A stretch of 64,000 nucleotides of DNA from Burkholderiaceae bacterium (GTDB lineage: Bacteria > Pseudomonadota > Gammaproteobacteria > Burkholderiales > Burkholderiaceae). The notes under the pieces are model-generated. The model made no database searches. It was not told where the DNA came from and was given only the letters and a program-made list of their open reading frames with translations. The stretch covers positions 1 through 64,000 of the forward strand of contig CANGCM010000003.1 of the NCBI GenBank assembly GCA_947452535.1. Reading direction: 5' to 3'. Position 1 is the stretch's first letter; every line of letters begins with the position of its first letter. The position numbers and the translations under genes are program-made. Of the stretch, positions 44,338 to 51,520 are shown piece after piece.

Positions 44338-45964
44338 TCGCCCAGTTAGATACTACGTCAGCAACCACCTTCGGATTGTCTTTGGCTAATTTCTGCACAT
44401 TGTCAATATCTCGCTGATAAGGAGACTTTTTGATCACCGGCATACCCGCATCATCCATATCATCTTCCAAGGCTAGAGCTGCTTGAGCGCGTCCAGGGAA
44501 CATGGACTCCCCTGAAGCCCATTTAGCTAACATTGGCTTTAGCGCTTTTCTATACAGGAGGAAGGCAATCAAGATGCTGAGGATAATTTTTCCTGAGTCT
44601 TTAGCCATATCAAGATAACTAGCATCTTTCCAAACAGGTAGATCAGGCATATCGCTCGCTCTATTGTCGGTAAATGGCGTATTCACTACTGACAAGCTAT
44701 CGCCCCGCTCCTCATTAAAGCCCATAGCCTTTTTAGCCAGCTCTGAAATTTGGGCTTTTTCATCATCATTCAATGGGCGACTGGTAATAACGCCGTCCTT
44801 ATCGACTTCTTGTTTGTTGTTGACAACCACTGCGACGGAGAGCCTCTTAATGCCGCCCATCGATTTTTGCTCATAAGTGACCGTCTTATTAATCTCGTAA
44901 TTGGTCAGTGTTTTCTTATCACTACCCATTGCTGGTGACGGTGCAGCATCTGCGGCAGGTCCAGCACCCGCCCTAGCGTTTGCAATTGGTGCGTTAGCAT
45001 TTGCCGCCGGCTGATTACTTGTGGCACCCGGAATTCCACCTGCAGTACCACCACCTGAATTAGCGCCACCTACAGGCTGATTGGCCTCATAGGTTTGCAT
45101 GCTTCTAATAGCAGCAGTCTTTGAATCCTGATTTGGCTTGAATATTTCATTGGCCTCTTCAATACTGGAGAAATCAATTTCGGCATTTGCCTCCGCTTTC
45201 ACGTTCTTAGCACCCATGATTGGAGTGATGATGGACTGAACGCGCTTAGCAACGTTACGCTGAATTTCATCAACGTACTTCATTTGACTCGCATCAAGCG
45301 TTTTTTCGCCTTTTTTACCCTGGTCAGATAATAGATTACCGCCGCTATCGACGATATCAACCCCTGCCGTAGGTAGATTTGGAACGCTGCTCGATACTAA
45401 GTGCACGATTGCACTCACTTGACGCTGTTCTAAGGATCTTCCTGGAGCTAGCTTTACCAACACCGAGGCGGTAGGCTTTTGATCTTCACGGATAAAGACG
45501 GTTGACTTTGGAATCGCCAGATGAACACGAGCGTTATCAACCCCAGAAATAGATTGAATACTTCTCTCAAGCTCTCCCTCCAGAGCACGCTGATAATTGA
45601 CCTGCTCAACAAACTGCGACACTCCGAACTTTTGATTTTCAAGTAACTCAAAACCCACATTTCCAGCTCTAGGAAGACCCATAGCCGCAAGTCTCAATCT
45701 AGTTTGATAAACCTGGTCATCAGGTACCAAAATAGACGCCCCACCGTCCGCAAGCTTATAGGGAACATTCATTTGCTCTAATGCGGCCACTATCGCGCCC
45801 CCATCCTTATCATTAAAGTTGGAAAAGACGACCTTATATTTGCCACCCATACTCCACATTAGAACTACGCTAATAATGGCAACGGTTGCAGCAATACCAA
45901 AGGCCAATAGCATCTTCCCGCTACTTTCGCCATTTAGATTCATTCGCTCCATTAGTTTTTCCAC
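44318..45964 (-). CDS. fliF: MS-ring protein FliF
   Basis: A 548-residue protein with two membrane helices (residues ~20-42 and ~450-470) enclosing ring-building motifs: NFNDKDGGAIVAALEQMNVPYKL, RLRLAAMGLPRAGNVGFELLENQKFGVSQFVEQVNYQRALEGELERSI. A Pro/Ala/Asn-rich linker lies near residues 300-345. The C-terminus carries the FliG-binding tail. It is the first gene of the long minus-strand fli operon and divergent from fliE. Confidence 0.97.
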   Translation of the reverse strand: MEKLMERMNLNGESSGKMLLAFGIAATVAIISVVLMWSMGGKYKVVFSNFNDKDGGAIVAALEQMNVPYKLADGGASILVPDDQVYQTRLRLAAMGLPRAGNVGFELLENQKFGVSQFVEQVNYQRALEGELERSIQSISGVDNARVHLAIPKSTVFIREDQKPTASVLVKLAPGRSLEQRQVSAIVHLVSSSVPNLPTAGVDIVDSGGNLLSDQGKKGEKTLDASQMKYVDEIQRNVAKRVQSIITPIMGAKNVKAEANAEIDFSSIEEANEIFKPNQDSKTAAIRSMQTYEANQPVGGANSGGGTAGGIPGATSNQPAANANAPIANARAGAGPAADAAPSPAMGSDKKTLTNYEINKTVTYEQKSMGGIKRLSVAVVVNNKQEVDKDGVITSRPLNDDEKAQISELAKKAMGFNEERGDSLSVVNTPFTDNRASDMPDLPVWKDASYLDMAKDSGKIILSILIAFLLYRKALKPMLAKWASGESMFPGRAQAALALEDDMDDAGMPVIKKSPYQRDIDNVQKLAKDNPKVVADVVSNWASGNASS

Positions 45965-46164
45965 TGCGCATCCCTTTTAGCCAATTATTTAGTTCCTGCA
46001 GCTACCCTATAAACAGTAGCTCTATCTTTGGACATATTATCTGCATCTTTATTTTCTTTCAATTGAGGGAATAGAGGCTTTTTTTCCACCTTATTGAGCT
46101 TACTGAATGGGGGCAATCCTGATAAATTAACCTCCATCCAGGTTATAGGAATGGTAAACAGATT

Positions 46165-46545
46165 ATGGCAATTGGTGCAATAGATTCAGGCAAGATCCAG
46201 GCGATGCTATCTCAATTGAAGGCAGCGGCCCAAAATCAACCCTCGAACCCCACCTCCTTGGTGGGTGGCCTTAATGGGGTCGGAAAGCCCACATCCCTAC
46301 AACCTGTAAACACCCAGACTAAGGTTGATTTTTCAGAGGCCTTAAAAGCTTCCTTAGACCAAGTGAACAATAGCCAATCCAAAGCGGTTGAACTTGGCAA
46401 AGGATTTGCCATGGGGGACGATAGCGTCAATCTCTCCGATGTGATGGTTGCATCTCAAAAAGCAAGCATCTCGTTTCAAGCTACAGTGCAAGTCAGAAAT
46501 AAGCTAGTGTCGGCCTATCATGACATTATGAACATGCAGATTTAA
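46165..46545 (+). CDS. fliE: FliE: MS-ring to rod junction protein
   Basis: A 126-residue protein; the C-terminal half is typical FliE: DFSEALKASLDQVNNSQSKAVELGKGFAMGDDSVNLSDVMVASQKASISFQATVQVRNKLVSAYHDIMNMQI. It is transcribed alone, divergent from fliF across a 200-base gap, and converges with the FhlB gene. No recognisable sigma-28 or sigma-54 promoter was found in the gap. Confidence 0.96.
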   Translation: MAIGAIDSGKIQAMLSQLKAAAQNQPSNPTSLVGGLNGVGKPTSLQPVNTQTKVDFSEALKASLDQVNNSQSKAVELGKGFAMGDDSVNLSDVMVASQKASISFQATVQVRNKLVSAYHDIMNMQI

Positions 46546-46549
46546 GACC

Positions 46550-46822
46550 TTACTGCCGTTGCTCTAACTCGTATACCCAAGCTAAGATTTCAGCGATTGC
46601 CCGATACATCTCCTCAGGCACATAGTCATCTAGATCTACCTGCATCAGTAAGCTCACTAGCTCTTTGGACTCATGAATATAGATTTGGTTTTCTATTGCG
46701 GCTTGAATAATCTGCTCTGCAACAATTCCTCGCCCAGAAGCAACCACCTTCGGGGAAAAGTCACCATGCTCATAAGCCAAAGCTACTGCTTGCTGGATTG
46801 ATTTAGGATTATTTTTATCCAT
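46550..46822 (-). CDS. FlhB C-terminal-domain homologue (FhlB/FlhX type)
   Basis: A 90-residue protein matching only the last part of the FlhB cytoplasmic domain (AVALAYEHGDFSPKVVASGRGIVAEQIIQAAIENQIYIHESKELVSLLMQVDLDDYVPEEMYRAIAEILAWVY). It begins after the NPTH site, so it mimics the cleaved fragment of FlhB. Such proteins can substitute for that fragment in export switching. It overlaps the FliK-like gene upstream by eight bases. Confidence 0.88.
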   Translation of the reverse strand: MDKNNPKSIQQAVALAYEHGDFSPKVVASGRGIVAEQIIQAAIENQIYIHESKELVSLLMQVDLDDYVPEEMYRAIAEILAWVYELEQRQ

Positions 46823-47711
46823 TTTTTAGCACACTGATGCCATCAAGCTTGTTCGTGTAAGACTCAAAATGATGACGCAACTGAGGAATCGCCACCTCAA
46901 CCGCCCGCCGAGACTGTTGACTTGCAACCTCAATCTGAATATGAATACGATCTTGGTTCATTACGATATGAAAAATCATTTTTCCTAAGGAGGGCAGATC
47001 AAGCGCCAAGGTACTCTTAAACGATTTTTTTTCAGGTAATTCCGAGCTTGAACCACCGCTATCTCTACCTATAGTCCACTGCATATGCTGCTTTGGCCAG
47101 ATCATACCAGCCCACTGAATTTGCTGCTTTTCTAAGACGTCCAATTGCTTGCTAATGATTGATGAGCTATTAACATCTTTTTGATTTTGCAGCTCTTTTC
47201 GAAGCTGCTCGATTGTTCTTTTGCCCTGTATAAAACTGGCAATATGCGACTCGTAAAATAAACCACTAAAACGTAAAGCATTTTGTAGTTCTATTGCTGA
47301 CATTTGCGGGCTTGTTACAGATGTCAATAAAGGCGCCATATCCGACCCGTCAACTTGGTTAAGGCTAGAAAATTGCGCTGTTGCAGACAAGGCCTCCAGT
47401 ACCAATTTCCCAGCCTGACTTAATAGGACATTACTAGGAAGGAGAGATGATGGGCTTGGCTGAAGCAACATAAAGGTTGGCTTAGGATCAGCACCCAAAT
47501 AGCGTAAATTGATCGTTTGCCCAGGCTCGCGTAGCTCCGGTAATTGCATCTTAAAAATCTGATCACCAATTTCGACTGAGGTGATATTTTCAGAGTCGAT
47601 CCCTATTACTTTGCCGACATATTGCATGCCCACCACAAGACGATTAGCTTGGGTAGACTGATCGCGATTCAGTGCACTTAATTCAGCACCTGTAATGAGT
47701 TTAATTGTCAC
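46815..47711 (-). CDS. Second FliK-like protein
   Basis: A 298-residue protein. The N-terminal ~100 residues form a beta-rich segment (RLVVGMQYVGKVIGIDSENITSVEIGDQIFKMQLPELREPGQTINLRYLG). The C-terminal ~100 residues resemble the FliK export-switch domain (TLALDLPSLGKMIFHIVMNQDRIHIQIEVASQQSRRAVEVAIPQLRHHFESYTNKLDGI). In many betaproteobacteria such a gene precedes fhlB, as here. It may modulate substrate switching alongside FliK (39670). Confidence 0.7.
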   Translation of the reverse strand: MTIKLITGAELSALNRDQSTQANRLVVGMQYVGKVIGIDSENITSVEIGDQIFKMQLPELREPGQTINLRYLGADPKPTFMLLQPSPSSLLPSNVLLSQAGKLVLEALSATAQFSSLNQVDGSDMAPLLTSVTSPQMSAIELQNALRFSGLFYESHIASFIQGKRTIEQLRKELQNQKDVNSSSIISKQLDVLEKQQIQWAGMIWPKQHMQWTIGRDSGGSSSELPEKKSFKSTLALDLPSLGKMIFHIVMNQDRIHIQIEVASQQSRRAVEVAIPQLRHHFESYTNKLDGISVLKNG

Positions 47712-47723
47712 TGAATAAAATGA

Positions 47724-48032
47724 CTATTTTCTGAGTCCTTCACTGCCACTCACAATATCGTTTAAGCGTAGCATCCATGGTTGAAGTAAATCCATGATTT
47801 CTTTGTCGTTAGATAAGATTGTCTTAAGGCAGGCCACTTTCCTTTGAAGTCCATCCGCACTAAGCTGGGACTTACCATTATGCATGGGTATTTGATGGAT
47901 GTAGCCTTTGCATACTAACTCTAACTGAACGTAGCATTTCCAATCCTCTCGACGGGCTGCCTCCAGCATTTGTTCGCTGATTTCAGTTACTGCCTCGTAA
48001 AGAGAAAGCATATCGCTTGGGGGTGAGATCAA
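47724..48032 (-). CDS. fliT: FliT-like export chaperone
   Basis: A 102-residue helical protein: LSLYEAVTEISEQMLEAARREDWKCYVQLELVCKGYIHQI matches the FliT N-terminus of Burkholderiales, followed by LKTILSNDKEIMDLLQPWMLRLNDIV. FliT binds the filament cap FliD; fliD is not in this window. It is the first gene of a three-gene set with the FliK-like and FhlB genes. Confidence 0.8.
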   Translation of the reverse strand: MISPPSDMLSLYEAVTEISEQMLEAARREDWKCYVQLELVCKGYIHQIPMHNGKSQLSADGLQRKVACLKTILSNDKEIMDLLQPWMLRLNDIVSGSEGLRK

Positions 48033-48105
48033 TTGGATAGGGCTTAAAAAGATTTAGGGGATAACTTTCGATAAAGAGATCATACCGATCTTAGGAAAAA
48101 CCAAA

Positions 48106-48119
48106 GCCTGTAAAAAGGC
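48106..48119 (-). terminator. Possible terminator after the response regulator gene
   Basis: A GCCT / AGGC stem with a six-base T/A-rich loop, followed on the minus strand by TTTGGTTTTT, lies 36 bases after the regulator stop. The stem is only four base pairs. Confidence 0.28.
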
Positions 48120-48154
48120 ATTAAAAGCCCTCTACCAATTAAATTTAAAGTCCA

Positions 48155-48805
48155 TTAAGAAATAATGTTATTCCTGATAGCATAATGCGCTAATTCTGCT
48201 GTACTTGTCATTCCCATTTTCTTTAAAGCACGTGACCGATACATGCTAATAGTCTTGGTTGATAATTTCATCCGATCTGCAATTTGGGTCAAGGTTAATC
48301 CAGAGGCAACCATAACGAGATATTGGTACTCACGATCCGATAAGGATTCATGTGGGTCTCCATCAAAGCTCTTTTCATAAGCCTGGGTCGCTAAGATATT
48401 AGCAACATTAGGACTAACATATTTAGCATTGGATGCAACTTGCCTAATCGCTCCGACCAAGTCAGCTGTTGAGGACGATTTTGTAATATAGCCAGAGGCG
48501 CCTGCTTTTAAAACTCTGACTGCGTAAAGATTTTCTGGATGCATGGACAGCACAAGAATGGGCAGTTTTTTGTTTTCACGGCGAATGGCCTTGATTACAT
48601 CTATTCCACTTTTATCTTCGAGATCTAGATCTAAAACCAAGCAATCAATTAAATGATTTGAAACGAATTTAATCACATCAGGAGCTGTACCCAATTGCGC
48701 GGCAATTTCAATGCCTGGGTAGGTAGAAAGAATCTGTGCAAGCCCTTCCCTCAAAACAACATGATCGTCAGCCAACGCTAAGCGGATATGCCTCATTAGG
48801 GTCAT
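48155..48805 (-). CDS. NarL/FixJ-type response regulator
   Basis: A 216-residue protein. The receiver domain has the acidic pair in LADDH, phosphoacceptor Asp59 (LVLDLDLEDKSG), the Ser/Thr site (VLSMHP) and Lys in ITKSSS. A LuxR-type helix-turn-helix follows (LSDREYQYLVMVASGLTLTQIADRMKLSTKTISMYRSRALKKMG). It should bind DNA on phosphorylation. No complete cognate kinase is adjacent. Starts at 48805 or 48796 (Met4) are possible. It lies 51 bases after an EAL-HDOD gene, perhaps in one transcript. Targets are unknown. Confidence 0.9.
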   Translation of the reverse strand: MTLMRHIRLALADDHVVLREGLAQILSTYPGIEIAAQLGTAPDVIKFVSNHLIDCLVLDLDLEDKSGIDVIKAIRRENKKLPILVLSMHPENLYAVRVLKAGASGYITKSSSTADLVGAIRQVASNAKYVSPNVANILATQAYEKSFDGDPHESLSDREYQYLVMVASGLTLTQIADRMKLSTKTISMYRSRALKKMGMTSTAELAHYAIRNNIIS

Positions 48806-48856
48806 GCGGAAAATCCTATTCAGTTAATTGAGAAGCTGACTGAATATACCAAAAAA

Positions 48857-50173
48857 CTAGGATTTTGCTCTATTGATTTGGCTATTTAGCTCATTACTCC
48901 AGCGAATAGCTTGAATTTGGATATTAGTTATTTGCTCAGCAGTTAAGTCTAATGACTTTCTTATAGACTCCATCTCATCGAAATTGACTGATTCAATAGC
49001 GTCAGCTAGGTTTAGCAATTGGCCAAATAAGCCCTCTCGATGCAGTAGACCATTTTGTAACTGCTCGGCTAATGGTATTTGAGCTAATACCTCTTCAAGC
49101 GATAAATCAGTTACATGATTAATCAGGGAGAGCATGCCCACCATAAATGCCTGATCGCTAATACCTGGCTGTGCAATATCGTTTTGTTGCGACAAAAGCT
49201 CTAGGAACTTAGCTCGGTTAACCACCCTCTGCTGTAAGTCAGTATTTAATTTTGATCCAGCTTGGGTATAAACCAATAACATCATCCACTGAAGTAATTG
49301 TTTTTGACCCAGCACAACTAATGCTTGACGCACACTTGATATCTGCATGTGCCCGCCAATCCCAACAGAGTTAACTAGGCGTAACAATCCTAAGGTTAAG
49401 TCAGGGCTATTTTTAAAATACGGCTCTATCGAATCAATGTCTGAATCTTTGAATAGCAAGCCAATCAACTGAATTAAGCTTAATTGCTCAGCCTTGGGCT
49501 TTTTACCTTTAAGCAGAGTTGGCTGAGAAAAATACTCACCTTGAAAAAGCTTAATACCCAAATCCTTGCATAACTCAAAATCGGCCTCTGTCTGAACATG
49601 CGCTGCAAAAATGGCAACCGTGGGTGACTTCTTCCGAACCTCTGCAACCAGCACCTTGAAATTATCTTGCGACAATTGATTTAAGACTACAGATTGGCCA
49701 TCAAGCATAGTTAAGGCAAGATTTACTTTAATGTAGTCCAGTAAATTAGTAATGTTTTCATTTGCGACAGAAAAGTTAAACCATTCCACAGCAAAACGAA
49801 ATCCTTTTCGCTTGAGAGCCTGAAGGCGCTCAATAGCCTCTTCTCCAAATCGAGAGAAATCAATTAACTCCAGGACAATTCTGCGCGGGGGCAATAAGTC
49901 GATTGCGTTACTGGTAAGCATCTTCTCAGAAACAGGAATAAATCCGTCCACATCACCAAGAACACTTTCAAGACCGAAATGACTCATCGCGTTAATGATG
50001 ATATTGCTACTAGCAGCTAAATCATCTTCATCGGTATGGTTGTCCAGACTTTCCTTAGACCTAAATAGCATTTCGTAGGCAACGATTTTTCCGCGAACAT
50101 CTAGGATGGGATTTCTGCCCAGAAAGATATCTGCAGAATTAGCATCCACCAGAACCGGATCAGACTGAATCAT
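48857..50173 (-). CDS. Degenerate EAL-HDOD signalling protein
   Basis: A 438-residue protein of the YuxH type: an N-terminal EAL-like domain (FLGRNPILDVRGKIVAYEMLFRSKE, IVLELIDFSRFGEE, IKVNLALTMLDG) and a C-terminal HDOD domain from about residue 225 (LSLIQLIGLLFKDSDI, LTLGLLRLVNSVGIGGHMQISSVRQALVVLG). The catalytic DDFGxG loop of active phosphodiesterases reads AVEWFNF and the late KxD is KVN, so c-di-GMP hydrolysis is unlikely. Relatives such as CdgJ affect motility in Vibrio. It probably works as a binding or scaffold protein. Confidence 0.85.
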   Translation of the reverse strand: MIQSDPVLVDANSADIFLGRNPILDVRGKIVAYEMLFRSKESLDNHTDEDDLAASSNIIINAMSHFGLESVLGDVDGFIPVSEKMLTSNAIDLLPPRRIVLELIDFSRFGEEAIERLQALKRKGFRFAVEWFNFSVANENITNLLDYIKVNLALTMLDGQSVVLNQLSQDNFKVLVAEVRKKSPTVAIFAAHVQTEADFELCKDLGIKLFQGEYFSQPTLLKGKKPKAEQLSLIQLIGLLFKDSDIDSIEPYFKNSPDLTLGLLRLVNSVGIGGHMQISSVRQALVVLGQKQLLQWMMLLVYTQAGSKLNTDLQQRVVNRAKFLELLSQQNDIAQPGISDQAFMVGMLSLINHVTDLSLEEVLAQIPLAEQLQNGLLHREGLFGQLLNLADAIESVNFDEMESIRKSLDLTAEQITNIQIQAIRWSNELNSQINRAKS

Positions 50174-50266
50174 GTATCCCCATTTCGCGAAAAAGAATGA
50201 AAAAACCCAATGGGCATCTCCATAGGATACAAGGAATGTAATGTGGGGAAAACGGATTTAATCCGC

Positions 50267-50296
50267 AGAATAGAGGCATAAATAGCACTCTATTCT
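50267..50296. repeat. 9-bp inverted repeat between the unknown gene and EAL-HDOD gene
   Basis: AGAATAGAG and CTCTATTCT are perfect complements around a 12-base loop. A second palindrome, CGGATTTAATCCG, adjoins at 50253-50265. They lie after the stop of the unknown gene at 50321 and before the EAL-HDOD start, so they may end or process its mRNA, although on the minus strand no T run follows. Confidence 0.5.
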
Positions 50297-50320
50297 ATTT
50301 TGAAACTAGCTAGGCGTGAT

Positions 50321-50725
50321 TTAGGCCGAAGTATTGATAATGGAGCCCAGACTAGCACCAACCAATAAAGAGTGATCCGTATGGTCAACCGTAGGATTGC
50401 CCGGATTGCTAGCGCTCTGTGGATTATTGGGTCCAGCCACTTTATTTAGCTGTTGTGTTTCCTGGGAATTAGCAATATCTCTGGCCACTTGATCCATTTG
50501 AGTTTTATCGCCAGTACCAAGGGAACGCTGAAGCTTTTCAAATAGGGAGCTAGGCGAAATGATCCCGCCGCTTCCAACAAAGCCTAAAAGTGCTTGTTGC
50601 GCCGCATCAATATCTCCGCTACGCAAGGCTGCGTTTAGAGCCCCAAGATATCTGCTTTTAATATCTTGAGTAGATGGGTCAGGTGAACCACCATACGATG
50701 AAATTGAATTAATCTGCATATTCAT
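50321..50725 (-). CDS. Small unknown protein under a sigma-28 promoter
   Basis: A 134-residue protein that I do not recognise. It is Ser/Gly/Asn-rich with a helical centre (DIKSRYLGALNAALRSGDIDAAQQALLGF, DKTQMDQVARDIANSQETQQL) and an unordered tail. There is no signal peptide. A very strong AGGAGGT lies 3-4 bases before Met1 and about 10 before Met3, so Met3 (50719) may be the real start. A near-perfect sigma-28 promoter at 50828-50854 places it in the late flagellar regulon; it may be an exported filament-associated or regulatory protein. Confidence 0.7.
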   Translation of the reverse strand: MNMQINSISSYGGSPDPSTQDIKSRYLGALNAALRSGDIDAAQQALLGFVGSGGIISPSSLFEKLQRSLGTGDKTQMDQVARDIANSQETQQLNKVAGPNNPQSASNPGNPTVDHTDHSLLVGASLGSIINTSA

Positions 50726-50756
50726 ATGACCTCCTCTAACTAAAGAATATCTCCTA

Positions 50757-50768
50757 AATTACGTAATT
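50757..50768. repeat. 12-bp palindrome in the leader of the unknown gene
   Basis: AATTACGTAATT is a perfect palindrome between the sigma-28 promoter and the start of the 50321 gene. It could be an operator placed downstream of the promoter. Confidence 0.3.
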
Positions 50769-50827
50769 ACATTAAAAATGAACAAAAAGCATAAAAACTA
50801 ACTTTTAATACACTTCCCATGTATTTC

Positions 50828-50854
50828 TTTACGACACTAGATTAGGAAACTTTA
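50828..50854 (-). promoter_or_regulatory. Sigma-28 promoter of the unknown gene at 50321
   Basis: On the minus strand: TAAAGTTT (50854-50847), exactly the sigma-28 -35 consensus, an 11-base spacer, then GTCGTAAA (50835-50828). The -10 resembles the ACCGTAAA found before the orphan flagellin. Expected transcript start is near 50820, about 95 bases before the gene. Confidence 0.75.
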
Positions 50855-50861
50855 ATAATTA

Positions 50862-51116
50862 TTAAAGAAATTTTCTTAATTTTTGTAAATCGGCACTTAA
50901 GGCACTAGAAATAGCGTTGGACTCATTGATAGCCTGACTGATTAAGTCTATTTTTAAGGCCAAATCCTCCTTAGAAATCCTCTCTAACTGAGAGGCAAGG
51001 AACTCAGAGGTAAATCTGGCCCCCAATAAGGGCTGAGCCAGATCATGAATCAGCTGCTCCAAATGGGTTATTAGGGCTTGAGCCTCATTTTCTGGCAGTT
51101 CTTCCCGAGCAGTCAT
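50862..51116 (-). CDS. Stand-alone histidine-kinase dimerisation-like domain
   Basis: An 84-residue helical protein. LEQLIHDLAQPLLGARFTSEFLASQL looks like the H-box helix of histidine kinases of the HELxQPL type, with His24 at the phosphorylatable position, and the second half (LALKIDLISQAINESNAISSALSADLQKL) could be the second helix of the hairpin. No ATP-binding domain follows, and the gene ends in normal sequence. It might take phosphate from another kinase, as an HPt would, or block kinase dimers. It lies 12 bases after the upstream secreted-protein gene in the same operon. Confidence 0.55.
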   Translation of the reverse strand: MTAREELPENEAQALITHLEQLIHDLAQPLLGARFTSEFLASQLERISKEDLALKIDLISQAINESNAISSALSADLQKLRKFL

Positions 51117-51128
51117 AGGGTTAGATGC

Positions 51129-51479
51129 TTAGTTGCAAATCTTTTTACCATTCGCATTCACAACACAGCTTATTCCATTGGCATTAATGGTCTGATTTCC
51201 ATTCGTAACAGAGCTACCGCCCTGTAGAGGGGGCCCAGAACTAGTGACTGCAGTATTGGCACTGCCCGAATAGCCGTAAGGGACAACGATGGGGTAGGTA
51301 TTAGGAGGAAAATTAGGGTTTCTACCTACTTCATGACCACCCATTGGGCCACCTACGGGTGGGCTAACTAAAATCGGGCCAACCCCTATTGGGCCGGCCA
51401 AGGAAGGGTTAGAAAGTGCTGGGCCCGAGCTCAAAACACCCAAAACTAGAGAAAGCAGTAATTTTTTACGCAAATTCAT
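51129..51479 (-). CDS. Small exported Gly/Pro-rich protein
   Basis: A 116-residue protein with a clear signal peptide (MNLRKKLLLSLVLGVLSSGPALS). The mature chain is rich in Gly, Pro, Val and Asn, probably unfolded, and ends with two cysteines in GISCVVNANGKKICN that could form a disulfide. No family recognised. It lies between the HDOD gene and the dimerisation-domain gene with spacings of 41 and 12 bases, so is likely cotranscribed with them. Confidence 0.6.
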   Translation of the reverse strand: MNLRKKLLLSLVLGVLSSGPALSNPSLAGPIGVGPILVSPPVGGPMGGHEVGRNPNFPPNTYPIVVPYGYSGSANTAVTSSGPPLQGGSSVTNGNQTINANGISCVVNANGKKICN

Positions 51480-51520
51480 GTTCTAGCCCTTAAAAATTGG
51501 GTCAGTATCGATCAAGAGCT

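Noticed and set aside
46118-46125. CCTGATAA before fliE as a sigma-28 -10 box
   Set aside because: The sequence 11 bases upstream (CTTACTGA) bears no resemblance to a -35 box, and fliE is expected to be an early gene.
48048-48074. Sigma-28-like AAAGATTT-N11-TTCGATAA on the + strand
   Set aside because: The -10 is good, but it points into genes on the opposite strand with no + strand gene for more than 5 kb.
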